From Chromatiales bacterium 21-64-14 (GTDB lineage: Bacteria; Pseudomonadota; Gammaproteobacteria; 21-64-14), in NCBI GenBank assembly GCA_002255365.1, contig NCBI01000002.1:62001-126000 (forward strand): a stretch of 64,000 nt of DNA, written 5' to 3'. The position numbers were made by a program, and so were the translations under genes. Within the stretch, counting starts at the first letter, position 1. Each line of letters starts with the position of its first letter. Shown here one piece after another: positions 53,643-63,111 of this stretch. The notes below the pieces were generated by a model. It worked only from the letters and a program-made list of their open reading frames with translations. It ran no database searches and was not told where the DNA came from.

Positions 53643-54225
53643 TGAGGACCAGCCCGCTCAGGTTGTTGGTAGAAAGCAGCCTAGATCTGCTCGATTCGTA
53701 GTCTGCGCGCGTCGGCCTCGGGACCTTCGCGGGTCAGCGTCACCGGCGCGCCATGACTTTCGGGGGAACATTGGAAGGCCTGTACCATGTACGCACCCCA
53801 GCACCGGGGGGATACCGGGGACGTTGCTTCCGCACTTTGCGCACCCGCTCCCTGAATCCGCATCGTGCAATGGTGTAGCGGGCTTTACGACGACATGCCG
53901 AAAGTCGTTCGGGGGGGCGCTTTTGGTTTTCTGAATTGGCGGGGTTGGCAACCGCTAAGCGGAACCGCACGTTCTACCGCCCCGGGGCCGTGGTCAGCCG
54001 GGCGGAGCTTAGTGTAATCCCTGTATAAAAGGATTGCGGGTATTTCGGTAGCGACGCCGGTATTCATCGCCCCTGCGCGGGTGCAAAGCGCCCCCCCATC
54101 TGTGCGGCCGCGGCCGCCATCTGGCCAGCCCGTGGCCCGTGGCCCGGAGCGGGAGCGCGCCCCGGGGCGGCCCAGTCCACGCTGTGGTCTCCAACCCAAA
54201 CCGATATACTGGCTTAATCCTCCGC
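53643..54225 (+). other. Non-coding or decayed stretch before dapF
   Basis: No convincing gene on either strand. Minus-strand ORFs of 60-97 codons (for example 53681-53863) have no recognisable motif and no conserved codon pattern. A short GGGGGGCG tract near 53911 and a TATACT hexamer at 54204-54209 (possible dapF promoter -10) are the only signals. Together with the regulator remnant this looks like scar DNA. Confidence 0.45.
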
Positions 54226-54263
54226 GCGCCGCCCCTGACGGGTATACCCGTCAGGGGCGGCGC
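54226..54263 (+). repeat. Perfect 38-bp palindrome before dapF
   Basis: Bases 54226-54263 read identically on both strands, centred on GGGTATACCC at 54244/54245, giving 19-bp arms without mismatch. It ends 34 bases before the dapF ATG. There is no T-tract on either side. In RNA it would fold into a very stable hairpin; as DNA it could be a symmetric protein-binding site or cruciform. Confidence 0.95.
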
Positions 54264-54297
54264 CGGACACCATGTAATCACAAACCCGGTGGGTGGG

Positions 54298-55128
54298 ATG
54301 CAGGTAGCTTTCACCAAGATGCAAGGGCTCGGCAACGATTTCGTGATCGTGGATACCCTGGCGCAACCCCTGGCCCTGACTCCCGACCAGGTCCGGCAGT
54401 TGGCCGATCGGCGCCTCGGTGTGGGCTGCGACCAACTCCTGGTGGTAAGCGCCGCCACCGGCCCCCACGCGGATTTTCGTTACGGAATCTACAATGCCGA
54501 CGGCAGCGTCGCCGAGCAGTGCGGCAACGGCGTGCGTTGCATCGCCCGCTACCTCCACGACCGCGGCATCACTCCCAAGCGCGAGCTGCGCCTGGAGAGC
54601 GCCGCGGGCCCCATAAGGACCCGCCTGGAAGCGGACGGGTCCGTGACGGTGGACATGGGCGTTCCCCGGCTGGAGCCTGAGCAGATCCCGTTCCGCGCCC
54701 CGGCCCGCGCCCCAGTTTACGATCTTGAGGTCGGGGGTCAGGTGGTGCCCGTCAGCGCCGTATCCATGGGTAATCCACATGCGGTGCTGGTAGTCGATTC
54801 CGTGGACCGGGCGCCGGTGGATCTTCTGGGGCCAGCCATCGAATCCCACCCACGCTTCCCGCACCGGGTGAACGTGGGCTTTCTACAGGTATTGGACCCC
54901 GCCCGCGCCCGGCTGCGAGTCTTCGAGCGCGGTGCCGGGGAGACCCGGGCCTGTGGCACCGGCGCCTGCGCGGCGGTGGTTGCCGGACGCCTGCGGAATC
55001 TGCTCGCGGAGCGGGTATCCGTGGGCCTGCCCGGCGGCGAACTTGTGGTATCCTGGATCGGAGAAGGGAAGTCCGTGTGGATGACGGGCCCGGCAGTCTG
55101 GGTATTCGAAGGTCAGATCGAGCTATGA
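54298..55128 (+). CDS. dapF: Diaminopimelate epimerase
   Basis: DapF interconverts LL- and meso-diaminopimelate with a two-cysteine mechanism. The 276-residue protein has [21 protein letters not shown]75 in [16 protein letters not shown], and the second catalytic cysteine in [11 protein letters not shown]. The ATG at 54298 matches conserved N-termini; upstream frame crosses the 38-bp palindrome and is not used. It overlaps the DUF484 gene by four bases (ATGA). Works with LysA in the lysine/cell-wall branch. Confidence 0.97.
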   Translation: MQVAFTKMQGLGNDFVIVDTLAQPLALTPDQVRQLADRRLGVGCDQLLVVSAATGPHADFRYGIYNADGSVAEQCGNGVRCIARYLHDRGITPKRELRLESAAGPIRTRLEADGSVTVDMGVPRLEPEQIPFRAPARAPVYDLEVGGQVVPVSAVSMGNPHAVLVVDSVDRAPVDLLGPAIESHPRFPHRVNVGFLQVLDPARARLRVFERGAGETRACGTGACAAVVAGRLRNLLAERVSVGLPGGELVVSWIGEGKSVWMTGPAVWVFEGQIEL

Positions 55129-55826
55129 GCACCCCGCGGCAGGCAGGCGTCGACGAGGAACCAGTGTCCGAAGAGGCGGTCGTGGAGTATCTGCGCAACC
55201 ACCCAGATTTCTTTGAAAAACACGTGCCCCTTCTGGCCATCCTGCGGGTTCCGCACCCGTCCGGCACCGCAGTATCCCTGATCGAACGTCAAGTCACGGT
55301 GTTGCGTCAGCAGAACCAGCAGCTGCGCCGCAAGCTGATGGACATGGTGCAGACCGCGCGCGACAACGAAGAGCTGACCGGGCGCATGCAGCAGTTGAGC
55401 GTGGCCCTGGCCGACGCCACCGACCTGCGGGACGTCCTGGAAACCCTGGATCGGGTATTGCGCGACGACTTCCGTGCCGATGCCATCGCCCTGTGCCTCA
55501 TCGGCGCACCCGTCACCCTCGGCGCGCCCACGCACGTGAAATCCCTTGCCGCGGACGATCCGGGGCTGGTCCATTTCGCGAAGATCCTGGACGCGCGCCG
55601 TCCGGTCTGCGGCCGTTTGAAGCGCCAGCAGTTGGACTTCCTGTTCGGTGAAGCGGCGGCGGAAATCGCATCGGGGGCCTTGTTGCCCCTGGCGGACACC
55701 CAGACCCTCGGGCTACTGGCCATCGGGAGCCGGGATCCGCACCGGTTCCACCCCGCCATGGGTACCGTATTCCTGCGCCATATGGCGGAGCTGGTGAGTC
55801 ACAGCCTGCGCCCCCACATCGGCTAA
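55125..55826 (+). CDS. DUF484 family protein
   Basis: A 233-residue protein of the DUF484 family, found between dapF and xerC throughout gammaproteobacteria. It has [15 protein letters not shown] near the N-terminus, a coiled-coil-prone segment ([25 protein letters not shown]), and a C-terminal GAF-like domain (about 95-230: [29 protein letters not shown]). The GAF-like fold suggests ligand sensing, but no ligand is known. Start overlaps dapF (ATGA). XerC starts six bases later. Confidence 0.95.
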   Translation: MSTPRQAGVDEEPVSEEAVVEYLRNHPDFFEKHVPLLAILRVPHPSGTAVSLIERQVTVLRQQNQQLRRKLMDMVQTARDNEELTGRMQQLSVALADATDLRDVLETLDRVLRDDFRADAIALCLIGAPVTLGAPTHVKSLAADDPGLVHFAKILDARRPVCGRLKRQQLDFLFGEAAAEIASGALLPLADTQTLGLLAIGSRDPHRFHPAMGTVFLRHMAELVSHSLRPHIG

Positions 55827-55832
55827 CCCGAC

Positions 55833-56738
55833 GTGGCGGCGCCCGCTCCCGATTGGGTCCGGCGCTTTCTGGAACACTTGCGCACGGAGCGCCGCTATTC
55901 TCCCCACACCCACTCCGCTTACCGGCGCGACTTGGCGGCCCTGACGACCTATTGTCGCGCACGAGACATCGCGAGCTGGGATCGCCTCACCAGTGCGGAC
56001 ATCCGGGCCTTCGCCGCCCAGCGCCACCGCGCCGGACAGTCGGGACGCAGCGTACAACGCACCCTGTCGGCGGTACGCGCCTTCTACCGCTACCTGCTCC
56101 GGGAACGGATGGTGGAACACAATCCGGCGGCAGACGTGTCCGCCCCCAAGGGGCCGCGCCGACTTCCGTCGACCCTCGACGTCGACCAAATCGCCCGCCT
56201 GCTGGCCATCGGTGACTCGGGGCCCCTCGCGCAACGGGATCGCGCCCTGATGGAGCTGTTCTACTCCTCCGGGCTGCGGCTCGCCGAACTCCTCGCCCTG
56301 GACTGCGAACACGTGGACCTGCCCGACGGCACGGTGCGGGTCACCGGCAAGGGCGCCAAGACCCGGGTGGTCCCGGTGGGCCGCCACGCCCGCGCGGCGC
56401 TGATGGCATGGCTGGCAACCCGGGCCGAGCTGGCCACTCCCGGCTCGGGGAACGCCCTGTTCATCGGGCGGCAGGGACGACGGCTAGGCCCCCGGGCGGT
56501 GCAGCGACGCCTGCGCCACTGGGCGCAGGTCCAGGGCATCCAGGGCCGGGTCCATCCGCACCTGCTACGTCACTCCTTTGCCAGCCACCTGCTGGAGTCC
56601 AGTGGCGACTTGCGGGCGGTCCAGGAGCTGTTGGGCCACGCCGACATCAGCACCACCCAGATTTACACCCATGTGGACTTCCAGCACTTGGCCCGGGTCT
56701 ACGACGCGGCCCACCCGCGCGCCCGCAAGCGCCGTTGA
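55833..56738 (+). CDS. xerC: Site-specific tyrosine recombinase XerC
   Basis: XerC with XerD resolves chromosome dimers at dif. The 301-residue tyrosine recombinase starts at GTG 55833. The catalytic set is complete: R149 in [10 protein letters not shown]173 in TGKGAKTR, H243 and R246 in [11 protein letters not shown]269 in LLGHADI, and nucleophile Y278 in TQIYTHVD. N-terminal SAM-like DNA-binding domain is about 1-95. Context (dapF-DUF484-xerC) separates it from XerD and phage integrases. Confidence 0.96.
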   Translation: MAAPAPDWVRRFLEHLRTERRYSPHTHSAYRRDLAALTTYCRARDIASWDRLTSADIRAFAAQRHRAGQSGRSVQRTLSAVRAFYRYLLRERMVEHNPAADVSAPKGPRRLPSTLDVDQIARLLAIGDSGPLAQRDRALMELFYSSGLRLAELLALDCEHVDLPDGTVRVTGKGAKTRVVPVGRHARAALMAWLATRAELATPGSGNALFIGRQGRRLGPRAVQRRLRHWAQVQGIQGRVHPHLLRHSFASHLLESSGDLRAVQELLGHADISTTQIYTHVDFQHLARVYDAAHPRARKRR

Positions 56739-56837
56739 CGGTGGCCCGCCGGCGCAGCGCAACCCCGTGGCCGGCGCCGGAATCGTGTACAATTCTTCGT
56801 TTCCGAAGATCTCTTAACGCAGCCTGGAGCCCCGTCC

Positions 56838-57371
56838 GTGGAACAGTTTCACGGAACCACCATCGTATCCGTACGCCGCAACGGCAAGGTCGCCCTGGGC
56901 GGGGACGGCCAGGTATCCATGGGCAACGTGGTGCTGAAGGGCAACGCCCGCAAGGTACGCCGCTTGTACCACGACCGTATCCTCGCCGGGTTCGCGGGTG
57001 GAACCGCGGACGCCTTCACACTCTTCGAACGCTTCGAGGGCAAGCTGGAGCAGCACTCTGGCAACCTGACCCGCGCCGCCGTGGAGTTGGCCAAGGAATG
57101 GCGGACCGATCGTGCGCTGCGGCGTCTGGAGGCGCTGCTGGCGGTGGCGGACACGTCTACATCGCTGATCATCTCCGGCACCGGTGACGTGATCGAGCCG
57201 GAGCACAGCCTTATGGCCATCGGCTCCGGTGGGCCCTACGCCCAAGCCGCCGCCCACGCCCTTGCGGAAAATACCGATCTTGACGCCCGCACCATCGTCG
57301 AAAAGGCCTTGGAAATCGCAGCGGAAATCTGCATCTACACGAACCGCAACCTCACCATCGAGGAGCTGTGA
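56838..57371 (+). CDS. hslV: ATP-dependent protease subunit HslV (ClpQ)
   Basis: Proteolytic core of HslUV. The 177-residue protein starts at GTG 56838 (encoding [14 protein letters not shown]). The catalytic threonine is the one exposed after cleavage before TTIVSV, a short propeptide longer than the single Met in E. coli. Further marks are [35 protein letters not shown] and [11 protein letters not shown]. It precedes hslU. A TACAAT hexamer at 56788-56793 may be a promoter element; a clear sigma-32 site was not found. Confidence 0.96.
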   Translation: MEQFHGTTIVSVRRNGKVALGGDGQVSMGNVVLKGNARKVRRLYHDRILAGFAGGTADAFTLFERFEGKLEQHSGNLTRAAVELAKEWRTDRALRRLEALLAVADTSTSLIISGTGDVIEPEHSLMAIGSGGPYAQAAAHALAENTDLDARTIVEKALEIAAEICIYTNRNLTIEEL

Positions 57372-57427
57372 GGGCGCGGGCGCCGGGGCTCAACGCCTCG
57401 CCCACGGCCTATCCAGCGGGAAACACC

Positions 57428-58759
57428 ATGTCCGAGATGACCCCAAGAGAAATCATCCAGGAGTTGGACAAGCACATCATCGGCCAGGCATCCGCCAAGC
57501 GCGCCGTGGCCATCGCGATGCGCAACCGCTGGCGGCGTCAACAGGTCCCCGAACCCCTGCGCAGCGAAATCACGCCCAAGAACATTTTGATGATCGGGCC
57601 CACGGGTGTAGGGAAGACCGAGATTGCGCGCCGCCTCGCACGCTTGGCGAGCGCACCGTTCATCAAGGTTGAGGCCACCAAGTTCACCGAGGTTGGTTAC
57701 GTGGGGCGCGACGTGGAGTCCATCATCCGAGACCTGGTAGACGCCGCCGTGAAGATGACCCGTGAGGAGGAGATCGGCAAGGTACAGGAGCGCGCCCGGA
57801 CGGCGGCGGACGAGCGCATTCTGGAGGCGCTGCTCCCGCAACCCCGCAACGTCGGCTTCAACGCCGAGCCGGTACAGCACGACACCCCTACCCGGGAGAA
57901 ATTCCGCCGGATGCTGCACGCCGGCGAACTCGATGAGCGGGAAATCGAGTTGGAGCTCCCGGTGGCCCCGGTGGGAGTGGAAATCATGGCCCCACCAGGC
58001 ATGGAGGAGATGACCAGCCAGCTTCAAGGCCTGTTCCAGAACCTCTCGGGTGGGCGTACCCGTGCGCGCACCTTGAAAGTCAAAGACGCCGTCAAGCTGG
58101 TCCGCGAGGAAGAAGCGGGGAAGATGATCAACGAGGAAGATCTCAAGCTCCGCGCACTGCAAAACGTCGAACAGAACGGCATCGTGTTTCTGGACGAACT
58201 GGACAAGGTGGCGAAACGCGGCGAGTACAGTGGCCCCGATGTCTCCCGCGAAGGCGTGCAGCGTGACCTGCTGCCCCTGGTAGAGGGTTGCACCGTAAAC
58301 ACCAAGTACGGCATGGTGCGTACCGACCACATCCTGTTCATCGCATCCGGCGCATTCCACCTTGCCAGGCCTTCAGACCTGGTCCCGGAGCTTCAGGGCC
58401 GTCTGCCGATACGGGTGGAACTGGATGCCCTGGGCGTCGCGGACTTCACCCGGATCCTCACCGAGCCGGACGCATCGCTCACCGAGCAGTACGCGGCACT
58501 GATGGCCACGGAAGGCGTCACGCTCACCTTCACCAGTGACGGTGTCGCGCGGATCGCGGAGGTGGCCTGGCAGGTGAACGAGCGCACGGAAAATATCGGC
58601 GCGCGGCGCCTCCACACCGTGATGGAGCGCCTGCTGGAAACCATCTCCGCGGAAGCCACTGATCACCACGGCGAGACCATAACCATAGACACGGCCTACG
58701 TGGATCGCTACCTGGGAGACCTGGCAACGGACGACGATCTGAGCCGGTATATCCTGTAG
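57428..58759 (+). CDS. hslU: ATP-dependent protease ATPase subunit HslU (ClpY)
   Basis: AAA+ unfoldase partner of HslV. The 443-residue protein (same length as E. coli) begins [20 protein letters not shown]. It has Walker [31 protein letters not shown], the intermediate domain, Walker [12 protein letters not shown], and the C-terminal [15 protein letters not shown] sensor region. The ATG at 57428 is fixed by homology; an in-frame GTG at 57368 overlapping hslV is disfavoured. Encoded 56 bases after hslV. Confidence 0.97.
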   Translation: MSEMTPREIIQELDKHIIGQASAKRAVAIAMRNRWRRQQVPEPLRSEITPKNILMIGPTGVGKTEIARRLARLASAPFIKVEATKFTEVGYVGRDVESIIRDLVDAAVKMTREEEIGKVQERARTAADERILEALLPQPRNVGFNAEPVQHDTPTREKFRRMLHAGELDEREIELELPVAPVGVEIMAPPGMEEMTSQLQGLFQNLSGGRTRARTLKVKDAVKLVREEEAGKMINEEDLKLRALQNVEQNGIVFLDELDKVAKRGEYSGPDVSREGVQRDLLPLVEGCTVNTKYGMVRTDHILFIASGAFHLARPSDLVPELQGRLPIRVELDALGVADFTRILTEPDASLTEQYAALMATEGVTLTFTSDGVARIAEVAWQVNERTENIGARRLHTVMERLLETISAEATDHHGETITIDTAYVDRYLGDLATDDDLSRYIL

Positions 58760-58851
58760 ACACCTGTACGCATCGCCGATTCGCGGTCTATGGGACCGCC
58801 AACCCGCCACGCCCGGCGGGGTAGCCGGCACCTGACAACACGAGGACCACC

Positions 58852-59253
58852 ATGAACACCGACACCAAAGTACGGCCCACCGAAATCAATCTGCACCAGA
58901 AATCCCGCATCCTGGAGATTGCCTTCGCGGACGGATCGCGTTTCAACCTTCCGTGCGAGTATCTGCGGGTCTTCTCGCCCTCTGCTGAAGTGCGCGGACA
59001 CAGCCCCGGCACCGGCACGTTGCAGGTAGGCAAACAGGACGTCAATATCACCAAGATCGAACCGGTGGGAACCTACGCGGTATGCCTGCATTTCGATGAT
59101 GGACACAGCACCGGCATCTATGCCTGGGACACCTTGCATGACCTCGGTGTTCGCCACAACGAATATTGGCAGGACTACCTCCGGCGTCTGGAGGCGGCCG
59201 GCCAGCGGCGTAGTCCGGCGACCAACGGCGGCTCGGGTGGGACCCCTTCATGA
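58852..59253 (+). CDS. DUF971 domain protein
   Basis: A 133-residue protein of the DUF971/GBBH-like family (also the N-terminal domain of gamma-butyrobetaine hydroxylases). It has EINLHQKSRILEIAFADG, LPCEYLRVFSPSAEVRGH and HSTGIYAWDTLHDLG. It is conserved just downstream of hslUV in many proteobacteria. The fold is known from structures but the role is not settled; iron-sulfur cluster chaperoning has been proposed. No signal peptide. It is followed by the structured leader of ubiE. Confidence 0.93.
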   Translation: MNTDTKVRPTEINLHQKSRILEIAFADGSRFNLPCEYLRVFSPSAEVRGHSPGTGTLQVGKQDVNITKIEPVGTYAVCLHFDDGHSTGIYAWDTLHDLGVRHNEYWQDYLRRLEAAGQRRSPATNGGSGGTPS

Positions 59254-59308
59254 TCGCCCAGACTCCCTGGGATCTGTCCGAGCCGCCTGCGTGTAGGAAA
59301 TGCAGGGC

Positions 59309-59367
59309 TTGGTTTCGATCCCCTGAAGGGCATAGTGGGCACTATTGGACGCAAGAGACCGAAACCA
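59309..59367 (+). other. Structured leader between DUF971 gene and ubiE
   Basis: An outer 8-bp stem TGGTTTCG / CGAAACCA (59310-59317 with 59360-59367) encloses two smaller hairpins, CCC-CTGAA-GGG and ATAGT-GGGC-ACTAT (59332-59345). This makes a three-way junction in the 199-base gap before ubiE. No T-tract follows. It resembles a regulatory leader or processing site rather than a terminator. Confidence 0.45.
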
Positions 59368-59452
59368 GGGACCGGCTTGAACCCCGCCGCACTAGCGTCA
59401 TGATGACCCGGGTGGGCACCTAGCCCTCGCCCGCCTCGCGGAGCACGCATCC

Positions 59453-60214
59453 ATGGCCCAGGACAACAGGGACCGCAACATCACCGACTTTGGTTTCCAG
59501 CGGGTCGGGGTTCAGGAGAAGGCGCGCCGCGTACGCGAGGTATTCGAGTCGGTAGCGGACCGCTACGACGTGATGAACGACGTGATGTCCCTGGGCATCC
59601 ACCGGCTCTGGAAACGCTACGCGGTGGAACTGGCGGGGGTCCGCCCGGGCCAGCATGTGCTGGACCTGGCGGGGGGCACCGGTGACCTGGCCGCGCTCCT
59701 GGCAGCCCGGACGGGGGCGCGGGGCCGCGTGGTGCTGGCAGACATCAACCGGGCCATGCTGGCGCGCGGCCGCGCCCGACTGGTAGATCGGGGCCATGCC
59801 GGCAATCTTGATTATGTACAGGCGGATGCCGAACGGCTGCCGTTCCCCGAGCGCAGCTTCGATTGCGTCACCATCGCCTTCGGCCTGCGCAACGTGACCG
59901 ACAAGGACGCCGCCCTGCGTGCGATGTACCGGGTGCTGCGCCCGGGTGGGCGGGTACTGATCCTGGAGTTTTCGCAACCCACGCTTGCGGCTATCCAGCC
60001 GCTGTACGACCTGTATTCGTTCAAGGCGCTGCCCCTGATGGGACGCCTGATCGCCGGTGACTCGGACAGCTACCGTTACCTGGCGGAATCGATCCGCATG
60101 CACCCGGACCAGGAGACCCTCAAGGACATGATGGCCCGCGCCGGACTGGAGCGTTGCGAATACTTCAACCTGAGCGCGGGCGTCGCCGCCGTGCATCGGG
60201 GATACCGTCTGTGA
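59453..60214 (+). CDS. ubiE: Demethylmenaquinone/2-polyprenyl-6-methoxy-1,4-benzoquinol methyltransferase UbiE
   Basis: UbiE performs C-methylation in ubiquinone (and menaquinone) synthesis. The 253-residue protein starts [18 protein letters not shown]. It has [28 protein letters not shown] motif [16 protein letters not shown], and the family blocks [21 protein letters not shown] and [12 protein letters not shown]. Length and motifs are standard. The next gene (RDD) starts at its stop (TGATG). Confidence 0.97.
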   Translation: MAQDNRDRNITDFGFQRVGVQEKARRVREVFESVADRYDVMNDVMSLGIHRLWKRYAVELAGVRPGQHVLDLAGGTGDLAALLAARTGARGRVVLADINRAMLARGRARLVDRGHAGNLDYVQADAERLPFPERSFDCVTIAFGLRNVTDKDAALRAMYRVLRPGGRVLILEFSQPTLAAIQPLYDLYSFKALPLMGRLIAGDSDSYRYLAESIRMHPDQETLKDMMARAGLERCEYFNLSAGVAAVHRGYRL

Positions 60215-60702
60215 TGGCGGCCGGCACAGTGTGCTACGCGGGATTCTGGCGGCGCGTCGCGGCCACCCTCATCGACGTGCTGATGCTGGCCCTCCTTTCC
60301 GGGACCCTGCTCTACCTGTTGCGCGGACCCGCCTATTTGCAGGAAATCGCGAGCGACGCAGACCCCCTGGGGGTGCATGGCTGGCAGAACGTGGTCATAA
60401 ACTATGTGCTCCCGCTGGTCCTTACGGTCTTTATGTGGGTACGCTTCCTCGGCACCCCGGGCAAGCTGTTGCTGGGCTGCCAAGTAGTGGATGCACGCAC
60501 CCGGGCGAGGCTCGGTATCCGCCAGGCGACGGTACGCTATTTCGCCTATCTCGCCTCCATCCTACCATTCGGACTGGGCTTTCTATGGATCGGCTGGGAT
60601 CGGCGCAAGCAGGGCTTTCACGACAAGATCGCCGGCAGCGTCGTGATCCGCGAGGACGAGTCGCGCCGGGATCTCCAGGGACTCTTGGAGGACGCGCTGT
60701 GA
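60214..60702 (+). CDS. RDD family membrane protein
   Basis: A 162-residue protein with three to four membrane helices. The RDD signature (Arg-Asp-Asp positions) appears as WRRVAATLIDVLMLAL near the N-terminus. GTPGKLLLG and DRRKQGFHDKIAG, a common end of the family, are present. Function of RDD proteins is mostly unknown; some are transport-related. Its start overlaps the ubiE stop and its stop overlaps the ubiJ start, so it sits inside the ubi operon. This is unusual compared with ubiE-ubiJ-ubiB in E. coli. Confidence 0.9.
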   Translation: MAAGTVCYAGFWRRVAATLIDVLMLALLSGTLLYLLRGPAYLQEIASDADPLGVHGWQNVVINYVLPLVLTVFMWVRFLGTPGKLLLGCQVVDARTRARLGIRQATVRYFAYLASILPFGLGFLWIGWDRRKQGFHDKIAGSVVIREDESRRDLQGLLEDAL

Positions 60703-61316
60703 ACCCCGGGGACGGGGTGCTGGCCGCCCTTGAGAGGGCCTTCAACCGCTACCTACGGCTGGATCCGGACGCACTGCGGGATATGGAAGGTTTCGCCGGC
60801 CGCGTGATCGCGCTGGAACTGGACGGCCTCGGGAGCACCGTATATGTGATGCCGGGCCCCGGCGGCGTCCGGCTCACGCAGCGCTACACCGGCGCCCCGG
60901 ATACCTGGATCCGCACAACGCTGCTCGGCCTCGTGCGGCTGCGGCTTGGAAACGCCGATGCCGCGCTCTTCGGAGGGGAGGTCGAGATCAGTGGCGACAC
61001 CGAATTAGGCCAACGCTTTCGGGAGGTGCTGGATCATGTGGAGGTCGACTGGGAAGAACAGTTGTCCCACCTAACCGGTGACGTAATCGCGCACCAGGCG
61101 GGGAACGTGGCACGGGCGGCCTCCGGCTGGTCGCGGCGCACCGTGGAACGCTTGGCCCTGGACCTCTCCGAGTATCTGCACGAGGAGTCCCGTCAGCTTG
61201 CCACCCGCGACGAGGTGGACATCTACATGGACTCGGTGGATAACGTGCGCAGCGCCACCGACCGGCTGGCGGCGCGGGTGGCCCGGCTGTTGCGCCACCT
61301 GGACACAGCGCCCTGA
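60699..61316 (+). CDS. ubiJ: Ubiquinone biosynthesis accessory factor UbiJ
   Basis: UbiJ carries an SCP2-like lipid-binding domain and, with UbiK, helps the Ubi enzyme complex. The 205-residue protein starts at GTG 60699 (GGAGG upstream), overlapping the RDD stop. The N-terminal SCP2 region (ALERAFNRYLRLDPDAL..., GVRLTQRYTGAPDTWIRTTLLGLV) is followed by a C-terminal region with SRRTVERLALDLSEYLHEESRQL typical of UbiJ. Identification is from architecture and position between ubiE and ubiB; sequence conservation in this family is modest. Confidence 0.9.
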   Translation: MNPGDGVLAALERAFNRYLRLDPDALRDMEGFAGRVIALELDGLGSTVYVMPGPGGVRLTQRYTGAPDTWIRTTLLGLVRLRLGNADAALFGGEVEISGDTELGQRFREVLDHVEVDWEEQLSHLTGDVIAHQAGNVARAASGWSRRTVERLALDLSEYLHEESRQLATRDEVDIYMDSVDNVRSATDRLAARVARLLRHLDTAP

Positions 61317-61372
61317 TGCCGAACCCTAGAGCCCACGCGCATGCCGACCTCTGAACCACCGGACCGCCGCCC

Positions 61373-63031
61373 GTGATCCGCCCGTCCCTGGCGCTGCGCG
61401 TCCTGCACATCAATCTGGTGCTGTTGCGCCACGGCCTGGAAGAGATCGTCCTCGCCACCCACCTGTTCCGGCCGGTCCGGTTCTTGATGTACCTGTCACC
61501 AGGCTACTGGCTGCGGGACCGCCGCACCCCCCGCGGCGCCCGGATCCGGCGGGCGCTGGAAGACCTGGGTCCCATCTTCGTCAAATTCGGCCAGGGCCTT
61601 TCCACCCGCCGCGACCTGCTGCCGGCGGATATCGCCGAGGAACTGGCGAAGCTCCAGGACCGCGTGCCGCCGTTCCCCGGCAGTCAGGCACGGATCCTGA
61701 TCGAGCGGGCCTACGGGCGCGCCCCAGAGCAGGTCTTCCGCGAGTTCGACGCGGTGCCGCTGGCCTCAGCCTCCATCGCCCAGGTCCACGCGGCACGGCT
61801 CGAGGACGGCCGCGAGGTCGTGATCAAGGTGGTGCGGCCGGGCATCGAGGGCAAGATCCGCCGGGATGTGGCGCTGCTCTACTATGTGGCCGGGCTCGCC
61901 GAGCGTTACTGGCGCGAGGGCCGACGCCTGCATGTACGCGACGTTGTAGCGGAGTTCGAGAAGACGCTCTACGATGAACTGGACCTGCTGCGCGAGGCCG
62001 CCAACGCCTCGCAACTACGCCGCAACTTCCTCGGGTCCGAGCTGTTGTACGTCCCCGAAATACACTGGCCGTTGAGCCGGCGCGCCGTCATGGTGATGGA
62101 GCGTATCTATGGGATGCCGGTCAGTGACGTGGCTGCCCTGCGCGCCGCGGGCGTGGACCTGAAGCTGCTGTCGGAACGGGGCGTGGAGATTTTCTTCACC
62201 CAGGTATTCCGCAACAATTTTTTCCACGCGGACATGCACCCCGGCAACATCTTCGTCTCGCCCGAGGGCCGCTACATGGCGGTGGACTTCGGGATCATGG
62301 GCACCCTGAACCCGGTGGACCAACGCTACCTCGCGGAAAATTTTCTTGCGTTCTTCCGTCGCGACTACCGGCGGGTGGCGGAACTGCACGTGGAGTCCGG
62401 CTGGGTACCGGCGGACACCCGGGTGGATGAGTTCGAATCGGCCATCCGCACTGTGTGCGAGCCGATCTTCGAGCGCCCGCTCAAGGAAATCTCTTTCGGT
62501 TATCTGCTGGTGCGTTTGTTCCAGACCGCGCGCCGGTTCAACATGGAGGTGCAGCCGCAGCTGGTGCTGCTGCAGAAGACCTTCCTCAACATCGAAGGGC
62601 TCGGACGCCAGCTCTACCCGGATCTCGACCTGTGGCAAACCGCCAAGCCGTTCCTGGAACGCTGGATGAGCGAGCAGGTGGGGTTTCGTTCGTTTTTGCA
62701 CACCATCCGCACCAACCTTCCGGCCTGGGGCGAGAAGCTGCCGCAGTTCCCCGAACTCGTGTACGACGTATTGCACCGCGCCCAGCACGGACGCCTGGCG
62801 ATCGAATGGAAATCGGTGGAGCTTGAGCGGCTGCGCTACGAAGTACGGCGCGCCAGCCGCCGCACCGTGCGTGCGGTGGCGGGAGCGGCCCTGCTGGTCA
62901 GCGGCGCCCTGCTCACCGGAGCGCCGGTGGATTTGGCCCAGTGGCTGGGCCGGGGGCCGCTGGTGGGCTGGGTGCTTAGCGGGCTGGGACTCCTGCTGAT
63001 GCTGGCCGCTTGGCTGGGCGGGCGCCGCTAG
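61373..63031 (+). CDS. ubiB: Ubiquinone biosynthesis atypical kinase-like protein UbiB
   Basis: UbiB (ABC1/ADCK family) is required for ubiquinone synthesis as an ATPase. The 552-residue protein (GTG start at 61373) has the KxGQ motif [15 protein letters not shown], the A-rich loop [11 protein letters not shown], catalytic [15 protein letters not shown], and the metal-binding AVDFGIMG. Two membrane helices close the protein (about 500-520 and 525-548). Length matches E. coli UbiB (546 aa). It ends the ubi cluster. An 80-base gap follows before the convergent DUF389 gene. Confidence 0.97.
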   Translation: MIRPSLALRVLHINLVLLRHGLEEIVLATHLFRPVRFLMYLSPGYWLRDRRTPRGARIRRALEDLGPIFVKFGQGLSTRRDLLPADIAEELAKLQDRVPPFPGSQARILIERAYGRAPEQVFREFDAVPLASASIAQVHAARLEDGREVVIKVVRPGIEGKIRRDVALLYYVAGLAERYWREGRRLHVRDVVAEFEKTLYDELDLLREAANASQLRRNFLGSELLYVPEIHWPLSRRAVMVMERIYGMPVSDVAALRAAGVDLKLLSERGVEIFFTQVFRNNFFHADMHPGNIFVSPEGRYMAVDFGIMGTLNPVDQRYLAENFLAFFRRDYRRVAELHVESGWVPADTRVDEFESAIRTVCEPIFERPLKEISFGYLLVRLFQTARRFNMEVQPQLVLLQKTFLNIEGLGRQLYPDLDLWQTAKPFLERWMSEQVGFRSFLHTIRTNLPAWGEKLPQFPELVYDVLHRAQHGRLAIEWKSVELERLRYEVRRASRRTVRAVAGAALLVSGALLTGAPVDLAQWLGRGPLVGWVLSGLGLLLMLAAWLGGRR

Positions 63032-63111
63032 CCCGCATTTCTCACCGGGCTAGGCACCGCATCAGTCCCCGCGCACGGCGGCTCGGTCCGCGGCACTGTA
63101 CCTGCCATCAA

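Noticed and set aside
53658-53951. Minus-strand 97-codon and nested 60-codon ORFs before dapF
   Set aside because: No motif, no ribosome-binding site of note and unusual composition; treated as non-coding scar DNA.
54226-54263. Idea that the 38-bp palindrome is a dif site for the nearby XerC
   Set aside because: dif is about 28 bp with 11-bp arms around a 6-bp centre and conserved AT-rich half-sites (TTATGTTAA-like). This palindrome is GC-rich and has no spacer.
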